Below are positions 41,846 to 55,496 of a DNA stretch of 64,000 nucleotides, piece by piece. Positions within the stretch are counted from its first letter, which is position 1. The number at the start of each line of letters is the position of its first letter. The position numbers and the translations under genes were made by a program. Under the pieces are notes generated by a model. It searched no databases and had not been told where the DNA came from. It was given only the letters and a program-made list of their open reading frames with translations. The DNA comes from Hippophae tibetana (taxonomy: Eukaryota > Streptophyta > Magnoliopsida > Rosales > Elaeagnaceae), in assembly GCA_037013495.1 (NCBI GenBank), contig CM072801.1:101439816-101503815 (forward strand), given 5' to 3'.

Positions 41846-41857
41846 AGAAATATTTCT
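41846..41857. repeat. Perfect 12-bp palindrome AGAAATATTTCT, representative copy
   Basis: The 12 bp are their own reverse complement. They follow the conserved GTTACCTAGCA and precede ATGTTGCAAGCGC in most monomers. One family (for example near 12,515, 16,940, 21,365 and 27,999) has AGACATATTTCT, which breaks one arm. The element could be a dimeric protein site or simply AT-rich dyad symmetry; no known box is recognised. Confidence 0.7.
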
Positions 41858-44800
41858 ATGTTGCAAGCGCACAATATTTCCCCTTATCTTTCGTTGCTTC
41901 TTACTCTTCAAATTGGTTTGGAATAAGATTATAAGGTAGAAAGGAAAAACACAATGTTAAATTCATTACGGTACATTCCAACAAAACTATAATAATTTAT
42001 AAATATGGTAAAAATATTGATGTCATAAAAGAATTAAGAATGAGAAGTACTGATCTCTTCTTTAAAAAACTTAATTAACAAAAATTATGAAGTTTTAGGA
42101 TTTGGCGTTTTAAGCCGTAATATATTCCGTTTAAATATTTCAAAATAATAGGGAAATAAAATTTGGAGTATTTATTTCCCCTGTTTCTTTTGTAAAATAG
42201 AAATGAGAAAATGTTTAATTTTTTTCATATCGACTTATTTTAGTTTCCTTATCTTTTCTCACTATTTTCTTTACTTTTTAAGTGTTGACTCCCAGCAAAA
42301 TCTAATTCATTCGAATTTTGGTGCCTTCCTCCTACATGAAAAAAGGTTACCGCAATAACGTGTTTTAGAAATCATTTGTAAAAAGTTTGTTACCTAGCAA
42401 GAAATATTTCTATGTTGCAAGCGCACAATATTTCCCCTTATCTTTCATTGCTTCTTACTCTTCGAATGGGTTTGGAATAAGATTATAAGGTAGAAAGGAA
42501 AAACACAATGTTAAATTCATTAAGGTACATTCCAACAAAACTATAATAATTTATAAATATGGTAAAAATATTGATGTCATAAAAGAATTAAGAATGAGAA
42601 GTACTGATCTCTTCTTTAAAAAACTTAATTAACAAAAATTATAAAGTTTCAAGATTTGGCGTTTTAAGACGTAATATATTCCGTTTAAATATTTCAAAAT
42701 AATAGGGAAATAAAATTTGGAGTATTTATTTCCCCTGTTTCTTTTGTAAAATAGAAATGAGAAAATGTTTAATTTTTTTCATATCGACTTATTTTAGTTT
42801 CCTTATCTTTTCTCACTATTTTCTTTACTTTTTAAGTGTTGACTCCCAGCAAAATCTAATTCATTCGAATTTTGGTGCCTTCCTCCAACATGAAAAAAGG
42901 TTACCGCAATAACTTCTTTTAGAAATCATTTGTAAAAAGTTTGTTACCTAGCAAGAAATATTTCTATGTTGCAAGCGCACAATATTTCCCCTTATCTTTC
43001 ATTGCTTCTTACTCTTCGAATGGGTTTGGAATAAGATTATAAGGTAGAAAGGAAAAACACAATGTTAAATTCATTACGGTACATTCCAACAAAACTAGAA
43101 TAATTTATAAATATGGTAAGAATATTGATGTCATAAAAGAATTAAGAATGAGAAGTACTAATCTCTTATTAAAAACAATTAATTAAGAAAAAATATGAAG
43201 TTTGATTGTTTCGCATTTTAAGACGTAGTATATTCCGTTTAAATATTTCATAATAGTAAGGAAATAATATTTGGAATATTTATTTACCCTGTTTCTATAG
43301 TAAAATAGAAATGAGAAAATGTTTAATTTTTGTCATTTCCACTTATTTTCTTTTCCTTATCTTTTCTCACTATTTTCTTTACTTTTTAAGTGTTGATTCC
43401 CATCAAAATCTAATTCATTCGAATTTTGGTGCCTTCCTCCTACATGAAAAAAGGTTACCGCAATAACGTGTTTTAGAAATCATTTGTAAAAAGTTTGTTA
43501 CCTAGCAAGAAATATTTCTATGTTGCAAGCGCACAATATTTCCCCTTATCTTTCGTTGCTTCTTACTCTTCAAATTGGTTTGGAATAAGATTATAAGGTA
43601 GAAAGGAAAAACACAATGTTAAATTCATTACGGTACATTCCAACAAAACTATAATAATTTATAAATATGGTAAAAATATTGATGTCATAAAAGAATTAAG
43701 AATGAGAAGTACTGATCTCTTCTTTAAAAAACTTAATTAACAAAAATTATGAAGTTTTAGGATTTGGCGTTTTAAGCCGTAATATATTCCGTTTAAATAT
43801 TTCAAAATAATAGGGAAATAAAATTTGGAGTATTTATTTCCCCTGTTTCTTTTGTAAAATAGAAATGAGAAAATGTTTAATTTTTTTCATATCGACTTAT
43901 TTTAGTTTCCTTATCTTTTCTCACTATTTTCTTTACTTTTTAAGTGTTGACTCCCAGCAAAATCTAATTCATTCGAATTTTGGTGCCTTCCTCCTACATG
44001 AAAAAAGGTTACCGCAATAACGTGTTTTAGAAATCATTTGTAAAAAGTTTGTTACCTAGCAAGAAATATTTCTATGTTGCAAGCGCACAATATTTCCCCT
44101 TATCTTTCATTGCTTCTTACTCTTCGAATGGGTTTCGAATAAGATTATAAGGTAGAAAGGAACAACACAATGTTAAATTCATTAAGGTACATTCCAACAA
44201 AACTATAATAATTTATAAATATGGTAAAAATATTGATGTCATAAAAGAATTAAGAATGAGAAGTACTGATCTCTTCTTTAAAAAACTTAATTAACAAAAA
44301 TTATGAAGTTTCAAGATTTGGCGTTTTAAGACGTAATATATTCCGTTTAAATATTTCAAAATAATAGGGAAATAAAATTTGGAGTATTTATTTCCCCTGT
44401 TTCTTTTGTAAAATAGAAATGAGAAAATGTTTAATTTTTTTCATATCGACTTATTTTAGTTTCCTTATCTTTTCTCACTATTTTCTTTACTTTTTAAGTG
44501 TTGACTCCCAGCAAAATCTAATTCATTCGAATTTTGGTGCCTTCCTCCAACATGAAAAAAGGTTACCGCAATAACTTCTTTTAGAAATCATTTGTAAAAA
44601 GTTTGTTACCTAGCAAGAAATATTTCTATGTTGCAAGCGCACAATATTTCCCCTTATCTTTCATTGCTTCTTACTCTTCGAATGGGTTTGGAATAAGATT
44701 ATAAGGTAGAAAGGAAAAACACAATGTTAAATTCATTACGGTACATTCCAACAAAACTAGAATAATTTATAAATATGGTAAGAATATTGATGTCATAAAA

Positions 44801-47800
44801 GAATTAAGAATGAGAAGTACTAATCTCTTATTAAAAACAATTAATTAAGAAAAAATATGAAGTTTGATTGTTTCGCATTTTAAGACGTAGTATATTCCGT
44901 TTAAATATTTCATAATAGTAAGGAAATAATATTTGGAATATTTATTTACCCTGTTTCTATAGTAAAATAGAAATGAGAAAATGTTTAATTTTTGTCATTT
45001 CCACTTATTTTCTTTTCCTTATCTTTTCTCACTATTTTCTTTACTTTTTAAGTGTTGATTCCCATCAAAATCTAATTCATTCGAATTTTGGTGCCTTCCT
45101 CCTACATGAAAAAAGGTTACCGCAATAACGTGTTTTAGAAATCATTTGTAAAAAGTTTGTTACCTAGCAAGAAATATTTCTATGTTGCAAGCGCACAATA
45201 TTTCCCCTTATCTTTCGTTGCTTCTTACTCTTCAAATTGGTTTGGAATAAGATTATAAGGTAGAAAGGAAAAACACAATGTTAAATTCATTACGGTACAT
45301 TCCAACAAAATTATAATAATTTATAAATATGGTAAAAATATTGATGTCATAAAAGAATTAAGAATGAGAAGTACTGATCTCTTCTTTAAAAAACTTAATT
45401 AACAAAAATTATGAAGTTTTAGGATTTGGCGTTTTAAGCCGTAATATATTCCGTTTAAATATTTCAAAATAATAGGGAAATAAAATTTGGAGTATTTATT
45501 TCCCCTGTTTCTTTTGTAAAATAGAAATGAGAAAATGTTTAATTTTTTTCATATCGACTTATTTTAGTTTCCTTATCTTTTCTCACTATTTTCTTTACTT
45601 TTTAAGTGTTGACTCCCAGCAAAATCTAATTCATTCGAATTTTGGTGCCTTCCTCCTACATGAAAAAAGGTTACCGCAATAACGTGTTTTAGAAATCATT
45701 TGTAAAAAGTTTGTTACCTAGCAAGAAATATATCTATGTTGCAAGCGCACAATATTTCCCCTTATCTTTCATTGCTTCTTACTCTTCGAATGGGTTTCGA
45801 ATAAGATTATAAGGTAGAAAGGAACAACACAATGTTAAATTCATTAAGGTACATTCCAACAAAACTATAATAATTTATAAATATGGTAAAAATATTGATG
45901 TCATAAAAGAATTAAGAATGAGAAGTACTGATCTCTTCTTTAAAAAACTTAATTAACAAAAATTATGAAGTTTCAAGATTTGGCGTTTTAAGACGTAATA
46001 TATTCCGTTTAAATATTTCAAAATAATAGGGAAATAAAATTTGGAGTATTTATTTCCCCTGTTTCTTTTGTAAAATAGAAATGAGAAAATGTTTAATTTT
46101 TTTCATATCGACTTATTTTAGTTTCCTTATCTTTTCTCACTATTTTCTTTACTTTTTAAGTGTTGACTCCCAGCAAAATCTAATTCATTCGAATTTTGGT
46201 GCCTTCCTCCAACATGAAAAAAGGTTACCGCAATAACTTCTTTTAGAAATCATTTGTAAAAAGTTTGTTACCTAGCAAGAAATATTTCTATGTTGCAAGC
46301 GCACAATATTTCCCCTTATCTTTCATTGCTTCTTACTCTTCGAATGGGTTTGGAATAAGATTATAAGGTAGAAAGGAAAAACACAATGTTAAATTCATTA
46401 CGGTACATTCCAACAAAACTAGAATAATTTATAAATATGGTAAGAATATTGATGTCATAAAAGAATTAAGAATGAGAAGTACTAATCTCTTATTAAAAAC
46501 AATTAATTAAGAAAAAATATGAAGTTTGATTGTTTCGCATTTTAAGACGTAGTATATTCCGTTTTAATATTTCATAATAGTAAGGAAATAATATTTGGAA
46601 TATTTATTTACCCTGTTTCTATAGTAAAATAGAAATGAGAAAATGTTTAATTTTTGTCATTTCCACTTATTTTCTTTTCCTTATCTTTTCTCACTATTTT
46701 CTTTACTTTTTAAGTGTTGATTCCCATCAAAATCTAATTCATTCGAATTTTGGTGCCTTCCTCCTACATGAAAAAAGGTTACCGCAATAACGTGTTTTAG
46801 AAATCATTTGTAAAAAGTTTGTTACCTAGCAAGAAATATTTCTATGTTGCAAGCGCACAATATTTCCCCTTATCTTTCGTTGCTTCTTACTCTTCAAATT
46901 GGTTTCGAATAAGATTATAAGGTAGAAAGGAAAAACACAATGTTAAATTCATTACGGTACATTCTAACAAAACTAGAATAATTTATAAATATGGTAAGAA
47001 TATTGATGTCATAAAAGAATTAAGAATGAGAACTACTGATCTCTTCTTTAAAAAACTTAATTAACAAAAATTATGAAGTTTCAGGATTTGGCGTTTTAAG
47101 ACGTAATATATTCCGTTTAAATATTTCAAAATAATAGGGAAATAAAATTTGGGGTATTTATTTCCCCTATTTCTATTGTAAAATAGAAATGAGAAAATGT
47201 TTACTTTTTTTCATACCCACTTATTTTCGTTTCCTTATCTTTTCTCACTATTTTCTTTACTTTTTAAGTGTTGACTCCCAGCAAAATCTAATTCATTCGA
47301 ATTTTGGTGCCTTCCTCCTACATGAAAAAAGGTTACCGCAATAACGTGTTTTAGAAATCATTTGTAAAAAGTTTGTTACCTAGCAAGAAATATTTCTATG
47401 TTGCAAGCGCACAATATTTCCCCTTATCTTTCATTGCTTCTTACTCTTCGAATGGGTTTGGAATAAGATTATAAGGTAGAAAGGAAAAACACAATGTTAA
47501 ATTCATTAAGGTACATTCCAACAAAACTATAATAATTTATAAATATGGTAAAAATATTGATGTCATAAAAGAATTAAGAATGAGAAGTACTGATCTCTTC
47601 TTTAAAAAACTTAATTAACAAAAATTATGAAGTTTCAAGATTTGGCGTTTTAAGACGTAATATATTCCGTTTAAATATTTCAAAATAATAGGGAAATAAA
47701 ATTTGGAGTATTTATTTCCCCTGTTTCTTTTGTAAAATAGAAATGAGAAAATGTTTAATTTTTTTCATATCGACTTATTTTAGTTTCCTTATCTTTTCTC

Positions 47801-48850
47801 ACTATTTTCTTTACTTTTTAAGTGTTGACTCCCAGCAAAATCTAATTCATTCGAATTTTGGTGCCTTCCTCCAACATGAAAAAAGGTTACCGCAATAACT
47901 TCTTTTAGAAATCATTTGTAAAAAGTTTGTTACCTAGCAAGAAATATTTCTATGTTGCAAGCGCACAATATTTCCCCTTATCTTTCATTGCTTCTTACTC
48001 TTCGAATGGGTTTGGAATAAGATTATAAGGTAGAAAGGAAAAACACAATGTTAAATTCATTACGGTACATTCCAACAAAACTAGAATAATTTATAAATAT
48101 GGTAAGAATATTGATGTCATAAAAGAATTAAGAATGAGAAGTACTAATCTCTTATTAAAAACAATTAATTAAGAAAAAATATGAAGTTTGATTGTTTCGC
48201 ATTTTAAGACGTAGTATATTCCGTTTAAATATTTCATAATAGTAAGGAAATAATATTTGGAATATTTATTTACCCTGTTTCTATAGTAAAATAGAAATGA
48301 GAAAATGTTTAATTTTTGTCATTTCCACTTATTTTCTTTTCCTTATCTTTTCTCACTATTTTCTTTACTTTTTAAGTGTTGATTCCCATCAAAATCTAAT
48401 TCATTCGAATTTTGGTGCCTTCCTCCTACATGAAAAAAGGTTACCGCAATAACGTGTTTTAGAAATCATTTGTAAAAAGTTTGTTACCTAGCAAGAAATA
48501 TTTCTATGTTGCAAGCGCACAATATTTCCCCTTATCTTTCGTTGCTTCTTACTCTTCAAATTGGTTTGGAATAAGATTATAAGGTAGAAAGGAAAAACAC
48601 AATGTTAAATTCATTACGGTACATTCTAACAAAACTAGAATAATTTATAAATATGGTAAGAATATTGATGTCATAAAAGAATTAAGAATGAGAAGTACTG
48701 ATCTCTTCTTTAAAAAACTTAATTAACAAAAATTATGAAGTTTCAGGATTTGGCGTTTTAAGACGTAATATATTCCGTTTAAATATTTCAAAATAATAGG
48801 GAAATAAAATTTGGGGTATTTATTTCCCCTATTTCTATTGTAAAATAGAA

Positions 48851-51800
48851 ATGAGAAAATGTTTACTTTTTTTCATACCCACTTATTTTCGTTTCCTTAT
48901 CTTTTCTCACTATTTTCTTTACTTTTTAAGTGTTGATTCCCAGCAAAATCTAATTCATTCGAATTTTGGTGCCTTCCTCCTACATGAAAAAAGGTTACTG
49001 CAATAACTTGTTTTAGAAATCATTTGTAAAAAGTTTGTTACCTAGCAAGAAATATTTCTATGTTGCAAGCGCACAATATTCCCCCTTATCTTTCGTTGCT
49101 TCTTACTCTTCGAATGGGTTTGGAATAAGATTATAAGGTAGAAAGAAAAAACACAATGTTAAATTCATTACGGTACATTCCAACAAAACTAGAATAATTT
49201 ATAAATATGGTAAGAATATTGATGTCATAAAAGAATTAAGAATGAGAAGTACTAATCTCTTATTAAAAACAATTAATTAAGAAAAAATATGAAGTTTGAT
49301 TGTTTCGCATTTTAAGACGTAGTATATTCCGTTCAAATATTTCATAATAGTAAGGAAATAATATTTGGAATATTTATTTACCCTGTTTCTATAGTAAAAT
49401 AGAAATGAGAAAATGTTTAATTTTTGTCATTTCCACTTATTTTCTTTTCCTTATCTTTTCTCACTATTTTCTTTACTTTTTAAGTGTTGATTCCCATTAA
49501 AATCTAATTCATTCGAATTTTGGTGCCTTCCTCCTACATGAAAAAAGGTTACCGCAATAACGTGTTTTTGAAATCATTTGTAAAAGGTTTGTTACCTAGC
49601 AAGAAATATTTCTATGTTGCTAGCGCACAATATTTCCCCTTATCTTTCGTTGCTTCTTACTCTTCAAATTGGTTTGGAATAAGATTATAAGGTAGAAAGG
49701 AAAAACACAATGTTAAATTCATTACGGTACATTCTAACAAAACTAGAATAATTTATAAATATGGTAAGAATATTGATGTCATAAAAGAATTAAGAATGAG
49801 AAGTACTGATCTCTTCTTTAAAAAACTTAATTAACAAAAATTATGAAGTTTCATTATTTGGCGTTTTAAGACGTAATATATTCCGTTTAAATATTTCAAA
49901 ATAATAGGGAAATAAAATTTGGAGTATTTATTTCCCCTATTTCTATTGTAAAATAGGAATGAGAAAATGTTTACTTTTTTTCATACCCACTTATTTTCGT
50001 TTCCTTATCTTTTCTCACTATTTTCTTTACTTTTTAAGTGTTGATTCCCAGCAAAATCTAATTCATTCGAATTTGGTGCCTTCCTCCTACATGAAAAAAG
50101 GTTACCGCAATAACTTGTTTTAGAAATCATTTGTAAAAAGTTTGTTACCTAGCAAGAAATATATCTATGTTGCAAGTGCACAATATTTCCCCTTATCTTT
50201 CGTTGCTTCTTACTCTTCGAATGGGTTTGGAATAAGATTATAAGGTAGAAAGGAAAAACACAATGTTAAATTCATTACGGTACATTCCAACAAAACAAGA
50301 ATATTTTATAAATATGGTAAAAATATTGATGTCATAAAAGAATTAAGAATGAGAAGTACAAATCTCTTATTAAAAACAATTAATTAAGAAAAAATATGAA
50401 GTTTGATTGTTTCGCATTTTAAGACGTAGTATATTCCGTTTAAATATGTCATAATAGTAAGGAAATAATATTTGGAATATTTATTTACCCTGTTTCTATA
50501 GTAAAATAGAAATGAGAAAATGTTTAATTTTTTTCATTTCCACTTATTTTCTTTTCCTTATCTTTACTCACTATTTTCTTTACTTTTTAAGTGTTGATTC
50601 CCATTAAAATCTAATTCATTCGAATTTTGGTGCCTTCCTCCTACATGAAAAAAGGTTACCGCAATAACGTGTTTTAGAAATCATTTGTAAAAAGTTTGTT
50701 ACCTAGCAAGAAATATTTCTATGTTGCAAGCGCACAATATTTCCCCTTATCTTTCGTTGCTTCTTACTCTTCAAATTGGTTTGCAATAAGATTATAAGGT
50801 AGAAAGGAAAAACACAATGTTAAATTCATTACGGTACATTCTAACAAAACTAGAATAATTTATAAATATGGTAAGAATATTGATGTCATAAAAGAATTAA
50901 GAATGAGAACTACTGATCTCTTCTTTAAAAAACTTAATTAACAAAAATTATGAAGTTTCAGGATTTGGCGTTTTAAGACGTAATATATTCCGTTTAAATA
51001 TTTCAAAATAATAGGGAAATAAAATTTGGGGTATTTATTTCCCCTATTTCTATTGTAAAATAGAAATGAGAAAATGTTTACTTTTTTTCATACCCACTTA
51101 TTTTCGTTTCCTTATCTTTTCTCACTATTTTCTTTACTTTTTAAGTGTTGATTCCCAGCAAAATCTAATTCATTCGAATTTTGGTGCCTTCCTCCTACAT
51201 GAAAAAAGGTTACTGCAATAACTTGTTTTAGAAATCATTTGTAAAAAGTTTGTTACCTAGCAAGAAATATTTCTATGTTGCAAGCGCACAATATTCCCCC
51301 TTATCTTTCGTTGCTTCTTACTCTTCGAATGGGTTTGGAATAAGATTATAAGGTAGAAAGAAAAAACACAATGTTAAATTCATTACGGTACATTCCAACA
51401 AAACTAGAATAATTTATAAATATGGTAAGAATATTGATGTCATAAAAGAATTAAGAATGAGAAGTACTAATCTCTTATTAAAAACAATTAATTAAGAAAA
51501 AATATGAAGTTTGATTGTTTCGCATTTTAAGACGTAGTATATTCCGTTCAAATATTTCATAATAGTAAGGAAATAATATTTGGAATATTTATTTACCCTG
51601 TTTCTATAGTAAAATAGAAATGAGAAAATGTTTAATTTTTGTCATTTCCACTTATTTTCTTTTCCTTATCTTTTCTCACTATTTTCTTTACTTTTTAAGT
51701 GTTGATTCCCATTAAAATCTAATTCATTCGAATTTTGGTGCCTTCCTCCTACATGAAAAAAGGTTACCGCAATAACGTGTTTTTGAAATCATTTGTAAAA

Positions 51801-54800
51801 GGTTTGTTACCTAGCAAGAAATATTTCTATGTTGCTAGCGCACAATATTTCCCCTTATCTTTCGTTGCTTCTTACTCTTCAAATTGGTTTGGAATAAGAT
51901 TATAAGGTAGAAAGGAAAAACACAATGTTAAATTCATTACGGTACATTCTAACAAAACTAGAATAATTTATAAATATGGTAAGAATATTGATGTCATAAA
52001 AGAATTAAGAATGAGAAGTACTGATCTCTTCTTTAAAAAACTTAATTAACAAAAATTATGAAGTTTCATTATTTGGCGTTTTAAGACGTAATATATTCCG
52101 TTTAAATATTTCAAAATAATAGGGAAATAAAATTTGGAGTATTTATTTCCCCTATTTCTATTGTAAAATAGGAATGAGAAAATGTTTACTTTTTTTCATA
52201 CCCACTTATTTTCGTTTCCTTATCTTTTCTCACTATTTTCTTTACTTTTTAAGTGTTGATTCCCAGCAAAATCTAATTCATTCGAATTTGGTGCCTTCCT
52301 CCTACATGAAAAAAGGTTACCGCAATAACTTGTTTTAGAAATCATTTGTAAAAAGTTTGTTACCTAGCAAGAAATATATCTATGTTGCAAGTGCACAATA
52401 TTTCCCCTTATCTTTCGTTGCTTCTTACTCTTCGAATGGGTTTGGAATAAGATTATAAGGTAGAAAGGAAAAACACAATGTTAAATTCATTACGGTACAT
52501 TCCAACAAAACAAGAATATTTTATAAATATGGTAAAAATATTGATGTCATAAAAGAATTAAGAATGAGAAGTACAAATCTCTTATTAAAAACAATTAATT
52601 AAGAAAAAATATGAAGTTTGATTGTTTCGCATTTTAAGACGTAGTATATTCCGTTTAAATATGTCATAATAGTAAGGAAATAATATTTGGAATATTTATT
52701 TACCCTGTTTCTATAGTAAAATAGAAATGAGAAAATGTTTAATTTTTTTCATTTCCACTTATTTTCTTTTCCTTATCTTTACTCACTATTTTCTTTACTT
52801 TTTAAGTGTTGATTCCCATTAAAATCTAATTCATTCGAATTTTGGTGCCTTCCTCCTACATGAAAAAAGGTTACCGCAATAACGTGTTTTAGAAATCATT
52901 TGTAAAAAGTTTGTTACCTAGCAAGAAATATTTCTATGTTGCAAGCGCACAATATTTCCCCTTATCTTTCGTTGCTTCTTACTCTTCAAATTGGTTTGCA
53001 ATAAGATTATAAGGTAGAAAGGAAAAACACAATGTTAAATTCATTACGGTACATTCTAACAAAACTAGAATAATTTATAAATATGGTAAGAATATTGATG
53101 TCATAAAAGAATTAAGAATGAGAACTACTGATCTCTTCTTTAAAAAACTTAATTAACAAAAATTATGAAGTTTCAGGATTTGGCGTTTTAAGACGTAATA
53201 TATTCCGTTTAAATATTTCAAAATAATAGGGAAATAAAATTTGGGGTATTTATTTCCCCTATTTCTATTGTAAAATAGAAATGAGAAAATGTTTACTTTT
53301 TTTCATACCCACTTATTTTCGTTTCCTTATCTTTTCTCACTATTTTCTTTACTTTTTAAGTGTTGATTCCCAGCAAAATCTAATTCATTCGAATTTTGGT
53401 GCCTTCCTCCTACATGAAAAAAGGTTACTGCAATAACTTGTTTTAGAAATCATTTGTAAAAAGTTTGTTACCTAGCAAGAAATATTTCTATGTTGCAAGC
53501 GCACAATATTCCCCCTTATCTTTCGTTGCTTCTTACTCTTCGAATGGGTTTGGAATAAGATTATAAGGTAGAAAGAAAAAACACAATGTTAAATTCATTA
53601 CGGTACATTCCAACAAAACTAGAATAATTTATAAATATGGTAAGAATATTGATGTCATAAAAGAATTAAGAATGAGAAGTACTAATCTCTTATTAAAAAC
53701 AATTAATTAAGAAAAAAATATGAAGTTTGATTGTTTCGCATTTTAAGACGTAGTATATTCCGTTCAAATATTTCATAATAGTAAGGAAATAATATTTGGA
53801 ATATTTATTTACCCTGTTTCTATAGTAAAATAGAAATGAGAAAATGTTTAATTTTTGTCATTTCCACTTATTTTCTTTTCCTTATCTTTTCTCACTATTT
53901 TCTTTACTTTTTAAGTGTTGATTCCCATTAAAATCTAATTCATTCGAATTTTGGTGCCTTCCTCCTACATGAAAAAAGGTTACCGCAATAACGTGTTTTT
54001 GAAATCATTTGTAAAAGGTTTGTTACCTAGCAAGAAATATTTCTATGTTGCAAGCGCACAATATTTCCCCTTATCTTTCGTTGCTTCTTACTCTTCAAAT
54101 TGGTTTGGAATAAGATTATAAGGTAGAAAGGAAAAACACAATGTTAAATTCATTACGGTACATTCTAACAAAACTAGAATAATTTATAAATATGGTAAGA
54201 ATATTGATGTCATAAAAGAATTAAGAATGAGAAGTACTGATCTCTTCTTTAAAAAACTTAATTAACAAAAATTATGAAGTTTCATTATTTGGCGTTTTAA
54301 GACGTAATATATTCCGTTTAAATATTTCAAAATAATAGGGAAATAAAATTTGGAGTATTTATTTCCCCTATTTCTATTGTAAAATAGGAATGAGAAAATG
54401 TTTACTTTTTTTCATACCCACTTATTTTCGTTTCCTTATCTTTTCTCACTATTTTCTTTACTTTTTAAGTGTTGATTCCCAGCAAAATCTAATTCATTCG
54501 AATTTGGTGCCTTCCTCCTACATGAAAAAAGGTTACCGCAATAACTTGTTTTAGAAATCATTTGTAAAAAGTTTGTTACCTAGCAAGAAATATTTCTATG
54601 TTGCAAGCGCACAATATTTCCCCTTATCTTTCGTTGCTTCTTACTCTTCGAATGGGTTTGGAATAAGATTATAAGGTAGAAAGGAAAAACACAATGTTAA
54701 ATTCATTACGGTACATTCCAACAAAACAAGAATATTTTATAAATATGGTAAAAATATTGATGTCATAAAAGAATTAAGAATGAGAAGTACAAATCTCTTA

Positions 54801-55496
54801 TTAAAAACAATTAATTAAGAAAAAATATGAAGTTTGATTGTTTCGCATTTTAAGACGTAGTATATTCCGTTTAAATATGTCATAATAGTAAGGAAATAAT
54901 ATTTGGAATATTTATTTACCCTGTTTCTATAGTAAAATAGAAATGAGAAAATGTTTAATTTTTTTCATTTCCACTTATTTTCTTTTCCTTATCTTTACTC
55001 ACTATTTTCTTTACTTTTTAAGTGTTGATTCCCATTAAAATCTAATTCATTCGAATTTTGGTGCCTTCCTCCTACATGAAAAAAGGTTACCGTAATAACT
55101 TGTTTTAGAAATTATTTGTAAAAAGTTTGTTACCTAGCAAGAAATATTTCTATGTTGCAAGCGCACAATATTTCCCCTTATCTTTCGTTGCTTCTTACTC
55201 TTCAAATGGGTTTGGAATAAGATTATAAGGTAGAAAGGAAAAACACAATGTTAAATTCATTACGGTACATTCTAACAAAACTAGAATAATTTATAAATAT
55301 GGTAAGAATATTGATGTCATAAAAGAATTAAGAATGAGAAGTACTGATCTCCTCTTTAAAAAACTTAATTAACAAAAATTATGAAGTTTCAGGATATGGC
55401 GTTTTAAGACGTAATATATTCCGTTTAAATATTTCAAAATAATAGGGAAATAAAATTTGGAGTATTTATTTCCCCTATATCTATTTTAAAATAGAA
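48851..55496 (+). repeat. Tetramer higher-order repeat (2,215 bp), three copies
   Basis: Copies start at 48851, 51066 and 53281. Monomer 1 (48851/51066/53281) has TTGGGGTATTT and GGTTACTGCAATAAC. Monomer 2 (49405/51620/53836) has CCGTTCAAATATT and AACGTGTTTTTGAAATC. Monomer 3 (49959/52174/54390) has GTTTCATTATTTGGCG, AAATAGGAATGAG and GAATTTGGTGCC. Monomer 4 (50512/52727/54943) has AAATATGTCATAATAG and CTTTACTCAC. Copies 1 and 2 share GTTGCTAGCGC and AAATATATCTATGTTGCAAGTGC variants absent from copy 3. Copy 3 ends differently after about 55,090 (CCGTAATAAC, AAATTATTTG). Confidence 0.93.

Larger units (their letters stand above)
39987..48850 (+). repeat. Trimer higher-order repeat (1,662 bp), five units plus one partial
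   Basis: Units start at 39987, 41649, 43311, 44973 and 46635, each exactly 1,662 bp; the monomer at 48297 opens a sixth. Type A (first position) has TTTAATTTTTGTCATTTCC, GCAATAACGTG and usually CTTCAAATTGGTTTGG. Type B has GATTTGGCGTTTTAAGCCG, TTGACTCCC and CATTAAGGTAC. Type C has GTTTCAAGATTTGGCG, CTCCAACATG and AACTTCTTTTAG. In the fifth unit the B position (47189) is replaced by the 38325-like monomer. Units three and four share private variants in type B (GGGTTTCGAATAAG, GGAACAACAC), showing local amplification inside the array. Confidence 0.93.
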
